Shown here: positions 32,593 through 39,748 of the stretch, one piece after another
Layout of the letters: every line of letters begins with the position of its first letter
How positions within the stretch are numbered: the stretch's first letter is position 1
Source: Oscillospiraceae bacterium
Lineage (GTDB): Bacteria; Bacillota; Clostridia; Oscillospirales; Oscillospiraceae
Direction of reading: 5' to 3'
Assembly: GCA_015068425.1 (NCBI GenBank)
Contig: SVKK01000013.1
Coordinates: forward strand, 1 to 54,522
DNA length: 54,522 nt
The notes under the pieces: generated by a model
Told to the model about the DNA's origin: nothing
Database searches by the model: none
What the model saw: only the letters and a program-made list of their open reading frames with translations
Translations under genes and position numbers: made by a program

Positions 32593-33242
32593 AGATTAAT
32601 GCCCTTTCAAAAACCTATGAAGGCCGCAAAGTGCTTTCAACCCCCGCTTTTGAGCTCAGTGGCGGCGAAATCTGCGTTCTTGTAGGTGCCAACGGCAGCG
32701 GCAAGAGCAGCCTTGCCAAAGCCATTGCAGGGGTTATAAGCAATGATTATGGCGCAAAGCCCTTCGATGGGAAGCTGAGTGTGGGATATATGCCCCAGAA
32801 AAGCTATGCCTTCCGTATGAGCACCCTCCGCAACCTGACCCTCGCAGGCGGCAATGAGGCGGAGGCTATGGAAATGCTGAAAAAGCTGGGCATCGACCAT
32901 CTGGCAAAAGCCCCCGCCAATAAGCTCTCCGGCGGCGAGAGCGCGAGAATGGCGCTGGGAAGAGTGCTGATGAAAAAGTATGATTTAGTGATCTTGGATG
33001 AGCCCACCGCCTCCATGGATATGGAGTCCACAGCGCTCAGCGAAAAGCTTATTATGGACTATTGCAGAAAAAGCGGAGCCGCGGTTTTGTGGGTCACCCA
33101 TTCCTTGGCGCAGGCAAGGCGTGTGGCGGATAAGGCTGTGTTCCTCCGCAAGGGAGAAATGATAGAATTCGGTCTTGCCGAAAAAGTTCTCAATTCCCCG
33201 GAAAAAGAGGAAACAAAAGAATTTTTGAAGTTTTATGAGTAA
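32589..33242 (+). CDS. tupC: TupC-like ABC ATPase
   Basis: 217 residues with Walker A GANGSGKSS, signature LSGGESARMALGRVL, Walker B VILDEPTASMD and the switch histidine in WVTHSL. It powers tungstate/molybdate import with TupB. Length is typical for this short ATPase. Start overlaps the tupB stop. A palindromic terminator follows at once. Confidence 0.94.
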   Translation: MKINALSKTYEGRKVLSTPAFELSGGEICVLVGANGSGKSSLAKAIAGVISNDYGAKPFDGKLSVGYMPQKSYAFRMSTLRNLTLAGGNEAEAMEMLKKLGIDHLAKAPANKLSGGESARMALGRVLMKKYDLVILDEPTASMDMESTALSEKLIMDYCRKSGAAVLWVTHSLAQARRVADKAVFLRKGEMIEFGLAEKVLNSPEKEETKEFLKFYE

Positions 33243-33268
33243 AAAAGGGAGGCATGCCTCCCTTTTTT
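33241..33268. terminator. tup terminator
   Basis: AAAAAAGGGAGGCA / TGCCTCCCTTTTTT is a perfect 28-base palindrome; with a short loop formed at its centre it is a strong terminator. Confidence 0.92.
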
Positions 33269-33278
33269 GTTTTATGTC

Positions 33279-33307
33279 TTGCCTTGCTCCATAGGTGATT
33301 ATATAAT
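33279..33307 (+). promoter_or_regulatory. promoter of the cysteine desulfidase gene
   Basis: TTGCCT, 17 bases, perfect TATAAT, 31 bases before the start codon. Confidence 0.7.
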
Positions 33308-33338
33308 AGATAAAACGGTATGAAAGAGAGAACACACT

Positions 33339-34616
33339 ATGAAAAGTCCTCATTACCGCAATTTCATAAGAATACTTGAGCACGAGCTTATCCCCGCGCT
33401 GGGCTGCACGGAGCCCATTGCCATAGCCTATGCCGCAGCAAAGGCGAGAGCGGTTTTAGGCTGCGAGCCGGAGCATATCGAAATTCGCTGCTCGGGCAAT
33501 ATTATCAAAAACGTAAAGGGCGTAACCGTGCCCAACTCCGGTGGTCTTGTGGGCATTGAGGCTGCCGCCATTCTCGGCGCTATCTGCGGCAGCGCGGACA
33601 GCGAGCTTGAGGTTCTTGAAAGCGTAAATGCTGAGGATATTGCCCGCTGCAAAGCCCTGATGGAGAAAAAACTTTGCTCCGTCACCCTTGTAAAGGACGT
33701 AGATAACCTTTATGTGGTGGCATATCTCACCGCGGGCGGACATAGCGCCGCGGTCAGCGTAGTTAACCGCCATACCCTTATAACCTGCATTGAAAAAGAC
33801 GGAGAGGTTATCTTCCGCAATAATGTTGCAAAGGCGGAAGAGCGTGCTGAGGACTATTCAGGACTGAATGTAAGAAGTATTCTGGATTTTGCCGACGAGG
33901 TGGATATAGAGGATGTCCGCCATATCATAGCTCCTCAGATAGAGCTCAACTCTGCAATTGCCCGTGAGGGTATGAGAGGCAATTACGGCGCCAGTGTGGG
34001 TTACACCATGCTGCAGGTTTTCGGCGATAATGTGCGCACTCGCGCCTGCGCCATGGCTGCTGCGGGCTCGGACGCAAGAATGGGCGGCTGCGCTCTTCCC
34101 GTTATAATCAATTCCGGCTCCGGCAATCAGGGAATGACCGTCAGTCTTCCCGTTATAGAGTATGCAAAGGACTTGAAGGTCAGCGAGGAGAAGCTTTATA
34201 AGGCTCTTGTTCTCAGTAATCTCATAGCCATCCACCTTAAAAAGTATATAGGCTCTCTCTCCGCATTCTGCGGAGCGGTCAGCGCCGCAAGTGCCGCGGG
34301 AGCGGGAATAACCTATCTTTTCGGCGGCGACTATGAGGAAATAGGCTATACCATAGTGAACACCCTCGGCAATGTTGGCGGAATAGTCTGCGACGGAGCA
34401 AAGGCATCATGTGCCGCAAAGATCGCCTCCGCTGTTCATGCCGCAATAATAAGCCACTATATGGGCAGCCACGAGAGGGTTTTTCGCGCGGGCGAGGGCT
34501 TTGTTAAGGATGATCTTGAGGCCACCATCCGTTCTATGGGCTATATAGGCCGTGTGGGTATGAAGGAAACGGACGAAGAAATATTGAATGTTATGACAGA
34601 TAAGGTTGAGCTTTAA
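33339..34616 (+). CDS. L-cysteine desulfidase family protein (YhaM/UPF0597)
   Basis: 425 residues, the normal length. Conserved points include LGCTEPIAIAYA (Cys23), GNIIKNVKGVTVPN, GSGNQGMTVSLPV and GGIVCDGAKASCAAK; cysteines in these positions hold a 4Fe-4S cluster in the characterised desulfidase. It breaks L-cysteine into H2S, ammonia and pyruvate in the cytosol. The ribosome site is weak (GAGAG). It is a single gene with its own promoter, followed by the fold-back element. Confidence 0.92.
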   Translation: MKSPHYRNFIRILEHELIPALGCTEPIAIAYAAAKARAVLGCEPEHIEIRCSGNIIKNVKGVTVPNSGGLVGIEAAAILGAICGSADSELEVLESVNAEDIARCKALMEKKLCSVTLVKDVDNLYVVAYLTAGGHSAAVSVVNRHTLITCIEKDGEVIFRNNVAKAEERAEDYSGLNVRSILDFADEVDIEDVRHIIAPQIELNSAIAREGMRGNYGASVGYTMLQVFGDNVRTRACAMAAAGSDARMGGCALPVIINSGSGNQGMTVSLPVIEYAKDLKVSEEKLYKALVLSNLIAIHLKKYIGSLSAFCGAVSAASAAGAGITYLFGGDYEEIGYTIVNTLGNVGGIVCDGAKASCAAKIASAVHAAIISHYMGSHERVFRAGEGFVKDDLEATIRSMGYIGRVGMKETDEEILNVMTDKVEL

Positions 34617-34618
34617 AT

Positions 34619-34933
34619 AAAAAAGGAAGCACTCCTTGGGCGGCCTCACATAGGGATTTACACGGTTTTGAATAAATCTTTTTCCCCGCAGCTTCCTCCG
34701 CTGCTCTTGAAATACACAAAGTATTTCTGCGCTCATCGGAGTTGCTGCAAAAAAATCTGAAATTCAAAACTGCCAAGCACTCCAAAGAGAAATATTTTTC
34801 TGCAAGACAAAGAAGAAATCCACGGCAAGGCTGTCGCCTGCCGTGGATTTTCTTTGCAGTATTGCTGGAAAAGATATTCTTTGGAGCGTATAAATCCCTA
34901 TGTGAGTCCGCCCTTAAAGGTGCTTCCTTTTTT
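34619..34933. mobile_element. 315-bp fold-back (MITE-like) element
   Basis: The ends 34619-34660 and 34891-34933 are inverted repeats of about 42 bases with few mismatches; the innermost word CACATAGGGATTTA is exact. Inside, 34780-34886 forms a second long hairpin (CTCCAAAGA / TCTTTGGAG outer, AAATCCACGGCA / TGCCGTGGATTT inner). No gene fits inside. AGCTTT is found on both flanks (34609-34614, 34934-34939), though not directly abutting on the left. The right end supplies two bases of the ABC exporter stop codon. The whole can also act as a bidirectional terminator. Confidence 0.65.
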
Positions 34934-36818
34934 AGCTTTGTTCAAGCTGCTGCTTATCGTATTGGAGAGTATAGAGATGATGGTAGCGTCCGCGAAGCTT
35001 CAGCAGCTCCTGATGGGTTCCCTGCTCTATAATCTCGCCGTGGCTCAGCAAAATAATGTTGTCCGCGTGCTGAATGGTGCTCAGACGGTGGGCAACAATG
35101 AGCATTGTGCCTATATTGCGCATTTTTTCCAGAGAGTCCTGAATGAGCAGCTCGGTCTCCGTGTCAATATTTGCGGTTGCCTCGTCCAGAATCATAACGG
35201 AGGGACGGTGGACTATGGCGCGGGCAAAGCTGAGAAGCTGGCGCTGACCTGCGGAGAAGTTGTTGCCCCGCTCTCTCACGCTTTCATCAAGACCGGCATC
35301 CAGACGGGAGATGAATTTATCCGCGTTCACATAGCGGCAGGCGTCCATAACAGTCTCGTCGCCGATATCCTCGCTGCGGAGGAGAATATTGCTGCGAATT
35401 GTGCCTGAGAAGAGGAAAACATCCTGCAGCATCTGGCCAAAATGGCGGCGGAGAGAGGATATCTTGATTTTTCTTATATCAATGCCGTCAATGAGAATTT
35501 GACCCTTTTGTATGTCGTAGTTGCGGCAGATGAGTGACAAAATCGTGGTTTTGCCGCTGCCCGTTGCGCCTACAAAAGCCACTGTCTGCTTCGGCTCGAT
35601 ATGGAAGGAGACTCCCTTGAGCACCCATTCGTCAGTTTTATAGGCAAACCAAACATCACGAAACTCGATTTCGCCCTTTATCTCATCAAGCTCGATTGCA
35701 TCGCTCTCGTCGATAATCTGGGGCTCCATATCGAAGATGGTGAAGATCTTTTCGGCGGATGCGAAGGCGGACTGGAGCATATTGAACTGCTCCGCCAGAG
35801 TCTGAATGGGGTTAAAGAACTTGTTTACATACATATAGAAGCTGACGATGATCCAGCTTTCTATGTGCTGACCGAGGAAGGTGCTGTCTTTTATGTATCC
35901 CCTGCCGCCAAGATAGAGGAGACAGAGAACGGAGGAAATATAGAGCATATACACCATGGGGCGGAAAATACCGAATACGAAAAGCTGGTTTTGCTTTGCC
36001 TTCCTCAAGGCGGCGCTTTTTTCAAGAAATTCGGATAGTTTTTTATCTTCCCTATTGAAAATCTGGGTGATTTTTATGCCTGAAAGATTTTCGGAAAGAT
36101 AGGTGTTTATGTCGGTGGTGCCGTCTTTCACCTTTCTGTGGGCTTTGCGGGAGAAGAGGCGGAAGATAACGGTGAAAAGGAGTACAAAGGGTACAAAGCA
36201 AAGCACCATCAATGTGAGGGCATAGTTCAGTGCCAGCATCGCAACAAGAACACCCAGTATGACCATAAGGTTTTTCACCAGATTAACAAGTATGTTGGTG
36301 AACATCATACTTATGGCGTTTGTGTCGTTGCAGACGCGGGTGACAAGCTTGCCCACGGGAATGGCGTTAAGCTGTTCGTGGGAGAGGCTTTGTATGTGGG
36401 TGAATATATCTTCCCTCAGCTCCGAGAGAATTTTCTGTCCCGTTTTCTGCAAAATCATTGCCTGAGCGTAGGTGCAGACCATGGAAACAACAAGCAAGCT
36501 TCCGTAGAGCGCCACCAGGATGAGGAGATAGCTCATCTCAAAGCGCTCTTTTATAGTCTCTTCTATGTGCCCAATTATCAGAGGGGAGACAACATCGTAA
36601 GCAATGCTGAAGAGCATGATTACGAGAGCCAGGAGAAACTTTTTCCAGTGGGGCTTTGCATAGCGGAGAAGGCGGACAATGATTTCGCTGTCGGGCATGT
36701 TGCGGTCAAATCCCATATCTTCCTTTTTGTTTTTCACCGCGGCAAAGGCGATGAGAAAGATCAGGGAAACGCAGCCTATAATAGCTCCTACTATAAGAAT
36801 GGGGAGGTATTCCTTCAT
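34932..36818 (-). CDS. heterodimeric ABC exporter, catalytic subunit
   Basis: 628 residues. An extra N-terminal helix precedes a six-helix exporter domain (~50-340). The ATPase has GATGSGKTT, signature FSAGQRQLLSFAR and Walker B ILDEATANID with the catalytic glutamate, and VAHRLSTI. It pairs with the upstream subunit, which lacks that glutamate, as in LmrCD, BmrCD and TM287/288. These export drugs or lipids. Start overlaps the previous stop (ATGA) and has GGAGG upstream. The C-terminus ends exactly at the fold-back element, so the last residues may have been altered by its insertion. Confidence 0.93.
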   Translation of the reverse strand: MKEYLPILIVGAIIGCVSLIFLIAFAAVKNKKEDMGFDRNMPDSEIIVRLLRYAKPHWKKFLLALVIMLFSIAYDVVSPLIIGHIEETIKERFEMSYLLILVALYGSLLVVSMVCTYAQAMILQKTGQKILSELREDIFTHIQSLSHEQLNAIPVGKLVTRVCNDTNAISMMFTNILVNLVKNLMVILGVLVAMLALNYALTLMVLCFVPFVLLFTVIFRLFSRKAHRKVKDGTTDINTYLSENLSGIKITQIFNREDKKLSEFLEKSAALRKAKQNQLFVFGIFRPMVYMLYISSVLCLLYLGGRGYIKDSTFLGQHIESWIIVSFYMYVNKFFNPIQTLAEQFNMLQSAFASAEKIFTIFDMEPQIIDESDAIELDEIKGEIEFRDVWFAYKTDEWVLKGVSFHIEPKQTVAFVGATGSGKTTILSLICRNYDIQKGQILIDGIDIRKIKISSLRRHFGQMLQDVFLFSGTIRSNILLRSEDIGDETVMDACRYVNADKFISRLDAGLDESVRERGNNFSAGQRQLLSFARAIVHRPSVMILDEATANIDTETELLIQDSLEKMRNIGTMLIVAHRLSTIQHADNIILLSHGEIIEQGTHQELLKLRGRYHHLYTLQYDKQQLEQS

Positions 36819-38593
36819 CAGTCCAGACCTCCTTCCTCTTCAAGGCGCTGGAGCTCTACCATTTTGCGGTAGGCGCCGCAGGATTCATAAAGCTCCTGAT
36901 GGCTGCCTACGGCGGCAATACGCCCCTCGTCTATAAAGATTATCTTGTCCATCTGTTCGATGGTGGATACACGGTGGGCAATGAGAATTGTGCTGCGTCC
37001 CGCGCGGGTGCGGCGGAGATTTTCCAGAATGGCCCGTTCGGTTTTGGTGTCCACGGCGGAGACGGAATCATCCAGAATTAAGATTGCGGCATCGCGCATA
37101 AGAGCTCTTGCAATGCTGATGCGCTGCTTCTGACCGCCGGAAACGGTGACGCCGCGCTCCCCAAGAACGGTGGCGTAGCCCTCGCTGAAATCGCTGATAT
37201 TTCCGTCCACATCGGCGAGAACGGCAGCGGAGCGAACAGCTTCCCTGTCGGAGGAATCCACACCGAAGGATATGTTGTTTTCAATGGTGTCGGAGAAAAG
37301 GAAATTATCCTGAGGAACATAGGCGCAGGCATCCCGTACGGAGCGGATGGAGAGAGTGTTGATATCCTGACCGTCTATGAAGATGCAGCCGTCGGGCACA
37401 TTATAGGAGCGGAGAATAAGATCAACAATGGTGGTTTTTCCGCTGCCCGTTCTTCCCGCAAGACCAACATTTTCGCCTGCTTCAATGGTGAAAGAGACAT
37501 CTTTGAGCACATCATATTCTCCGTCGGGATAGCGGAAAGTGAGATTTCGGAACTCAATGCTGCCCTTGGGATCGGTAAGGGGGCGGACGAACTTGGCGTC
37601 TTTAACGTCAACCGTGGCATCCAGCAGCTCGCTTACGCGGCTGAGACTGGCTTTGCCACGGGCGGTCAGGTCAATAAGCTCGCTGACAGCCATAATGGGC
37701 CAGACAATAGTGGTGAAATAGCCAATGAACTCCATAAGCTGACCTGCGTTGAACTCGTCTTTCCATACAAGATAGCCGCCGTAGCCAAGAATGACGCAGA
37801 TGACGCTTTCAACAAAGAGAATTACCATCACGCGCATAAGCATGGCGGTGCGGGTGAAGCTGATATTGGCCTCCTCGTTCTCGGCGTTGAGCTTTTTGAA
37901 AGCGAGAAGTTCTTTGGTCTCTTTCACGAAGGCCTTGATAACGGCAATTCCGGAAAAGCTTTCCTGAGAAAAATCAGAAAGTCGGGAAAAGGCGGCCTGT
38001 CTTGCCCGCCACTTTTTGCTCATATAGTTTCCGACAATGGTGCTGCAGCATAAAAGAAGAGCCATGGGAATAAGAGAGAAAACGGTCAGAACGCGGTCCA
38101 TATTCCACATCTTTATTATTGCCATTGAGCCCAGAATCACGGCATCAAGAAGCATCAGAAAACCGCTTCCGAAGCATTCGTGAATGGTTTCAAGGTCATT
38201 GGTGAAAAGGCTCATAAGATTGCCAACCTTGTTCACCTGATAATACTGGGTGGAAAGATGGCGGGAGTGGTCAAACATGACGTTTCTCAGGTCAGTTTCA
38301 ACGCGAATGGCAGAACCGAAAATAAAAATTCGCCAGAGAAAACGACCTATAACGATGATGACGATTATAAAAAGCATGGGCAGGCAGATGCTGTCCAGAA
38401 GAAAGTCCATATCGAAGACTTTTTCCACGCCATTATGAAGGACAAAGCCGTCGTTCATACCGTTGATTATGAGTTGGTAGAAGTTGGGGATGAGCAGCTG
38501 GAAATAGTCAACGGCGAGAAGCGCCAGAAGACCGAGCAGCAGCCGCGGCGCGTATTTAAGATAATATCGGTTTATGTATTTTCCGAATATCAT
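36818..38593 (-). CDS. heterodimeric ABC exporter, degenerate-site subunit
   Basis: 591 residues: six-helix exporter domain, then an ATPase with GRTGSGKTT, signature VSGGQKQRISIARAL and Walker B ILDDSVSAVD, where the catalytic glutamate is replaced by aspartate. That change marks the non-hydrolysing site of asymmetric exporters. It is the first gene of the pair, with GGAG 8 bases before the ATG, and is coupled to the catalytic subunit by ATGA. No regulator is adjacent, so the exported compound is unknown. Confidence 0.93.
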   Translation of the reverse strand: MIFGKYINRYYLKYAPRLLLGLLALLAVDYFQLLIPNFYQLIINGMNDGFVLHNGVEKVFDMDFLLDSICLPMLFIIVIIVIGRFLWRIFIFGSAIRVETDLRNVMFDHSRHLSTQYYQVNKVGNLMSLFTNDLETIHECFGSGFLMLLDAVILGSMAIIKMWNMDRVLTVFSLIPMALLLCCSTIVGNYMSKKWRARQAAFSRLSDFSQESFSGIAVIKAFVKETKELLAFKKLNAENEEANISFTRTAMLMRVMVILFVESVICVILGYGGYLVWKDEFNAGQLMEFIGYFTTIVWPIMAVSELIDLTARGKASLSRVSELLDATVDVKDAKFVRPLTDPKGSIEFRNLTFRYPDGEYDVLKDVSFTIEAGENVGLAGRTGSGKTTIVDLILRSYNVPDGCIFIDGQDINTLSIRSVRDACAYVPQDNFLFSDTIENNISFGVDSSDREAVRSAAVLADVDGNISDFSEGYATVLGERGVTVSGGQKQRISIARALMRDAAILILDDSVSAVDTKTERAILENLRRTRAGRSTILIAHRVSTIEQMDKIIFIDEGRIAAVGSHQELYESCGAYRKMVELQRLEEEGGLD

Positions 38594-38670
38594 TTCGGGA
38601 ACTCCTTGAAAATTAACTGAATTATGTCATTATATATCAAAAACAGGAAAAATGGAATAGCGCGGGATAT

Positions 38671-38870
38671 AAAAAACCCGCGGTGCCGTGGGGATCCATA
38701 ATAACCTGCAGCATGTGCAGGTGGGTCGCCTCCTCACCGCTTCGCTGCTTCCAACGTCCGTTCCCGGTCAAAGCCGACAACGGGAGGCCTGCAATTCACG
38801 GCGAGAGCCCGGCATCCCTTATGAAAAATGTAGGTCCATACGGATCCTGATTCCACGAACACCGCAGGCA
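38671..38870 (-). ncRNA. ssrS: probable 6S RNA
   Basis: On the minus strand the ends pair as CCTGCGGTG / CACCGCGGG, then CGTGG / CCACG, then GGATCC / GGATCC, giving a long closing stem with small bulges, and TTTTTT follows. After it comes a large open region with a small hairpin (CCTGCA/TGCAGG) on the 3' side, then an upper stem (GCCTCC / GGAGGC). A rod of ~200 bases with a central bubble, a 3'-side hairpin in it and GTGTTCGTG near the 5' end is the 6S RNA layout. 6S RNA binds RNA polymerase in stationary phase. No protein frame fits. Confidence 0.55.
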
Positions 38871-38910
38871 ACAAATTTCCTGCGATTGATTTAATTTTTA
38901 AGTGAGCCGA

Positions 38911-39186
38911 TTACTCTTCCTCGTCATCCTCGGCATAAAGCTCTTCCATGAAAAGAGCATAAACTTTCTGCAGAGTTTCTTCGTCGTCCACGCTTGCATA
39001 CTCGATGCCGCCGTCGGCTTCAATTACCTGCAGGATAACGAAACCGTAATCGGGATCGTCTTCGTTCATATCTGCGGGGAGAAAAACAGAATATACATTT
39101 GCACCGAATTCCACTTCGCCAAGGACTTCCAGGCGGAAAGTTACGCCGTCCTCATCGGTGATGCTGATGAAAATTCCCTCGTCCAT
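38911..39186 (-). CDS. DUF1292 family protein
   Basis: 91 residues, acidic. GIFISITDEDGVTFRLEVLGEVEFGANVYSVFLPA is the DUF1292 core, and the tail (LQKVYALFMEELYAEDDEEE) matches the other copy at 14402. Unknown function; cytosolic. GGAGG 6 bases before the chosen ATG. Relatives often lie near RNA-modification or ruvX/alaS genes in Firmicutes, which is not the case here. It has its own promoter. Confidence 0.88.
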   Translation of the reverse strand: MDEGIFISITDEDGVTFRLEVLGEVEFGANVYSVFLPADMNEDDPDYGFVILQVIEADGGIEYASVDDEETLQKVYALFMEELYAEDDEEE

Positions 39187-39219
39187 AGTTGACCTCCGTT
39201 TAGTATCTGTGATGGTTTC

Positions 39220-39248
39220 ATTGTAAACTATGGGCAAATCAAAATCAA
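39220..39248 (-). promoter_or_regulatory. promoter of the second DUF1292 gene
   Basis: On the minus strand TTGATT, 17 bases, TACAAT, 34 bases before the start codon. Confidence 0.6.
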
Positions 39249-39263
39249 CATTAATCTTTTCTC

Positions 39264-39554
39264 TCAGGAGCCAAGGTCTTCCAGCAGCTTTAGCAGAGAG
39301 TCTTCTCCGGAAACAACAATTCCCGAGGAAAGCTTATTTCTGTCGGAACTGGGGAGATTTTCAAGCTCTATATCCGTGATGGCCAGCGGCTCATCATTAT
39401 CCGCTCCGGAAAAAACCGCCACGCGACCGGAATGCTCCCGAAGAACAAAACTGTCTCCACGAACCTGCCGGAAATCAGCTGCGGTGAAAACCACCATGGT
39501 GAGGGCTATTGCCATCATTGCTATGCACGCTATAATTCTTATGCCGAACTTCAA
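39264..39554 (-). CDS. membrane-anchored protein with BofC C-terminal-like domain
   Basis: 96 residues from a TTG start chosen because AAGGAGG lies 8 bases upstream and no ATG fits. One N-terminal helix (IIACIAMMAIALTMVVF) precedes ~60 residues: SFVLREHSGRVAVFSG, then LENLPSSDRNKLSSGIVV and LLKLLEDLGS. That pattern is common in small clostridial proteins related to the C-terminal half of BofC, an intercompartmental sporulation checkpoint protein. Role in sporulation is inference from that resemblance. Confidence 0.65.
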   Translation of the reverse strand: MKFGIRIIACIAMMAIALTMVVFTAADFRQVRGDSFVLREHSGRVAVFSGADNDEPLAITDIELENLPSSDRNKLSSGIVVSGEDSLLKLLEDLGS

Positions 39555-39677
39555 AGATATATACCTCCTTTTTGAAATAAAAAATAACTGTCTTTCCGAA
39601 TATTCTTTCCTTTGGAAAAAGAAATAATACAGATCGGAGGAAAATTTACAAATTCGATGCACCTTGTTGACAAAATG

Positions 39678-39686
39678 TGCTATACT
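39678..39686 (+). promoter_or_regulatory. extended -10 upstream of the PBP gene
   Basis: TGCTATACT is an extended -10 (TG-N-TATACT). A TTGACA at 39667 is too close to serve as its -35. Confidence 0.4.
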
Positions 39687-39748
39687 AATTTGAAAACATG
39701 TAGTATGATTAGCGTGAACCGATATGCGGAAACGGAGGCGCAGCCTTT

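Noticed and set aside
34742-35408. Plus-strand frames over the fold-back element and the ABC gene end
   Set aside because: They cross the inverted repeats and lie antisense to the ABC exporter ATPase.
39667-39672. TTGACA upstream of the PBP gene as a -35
   Set aside because: It is only 8 bases from TATACT and no good -10 is found 16-18 bases downstream.
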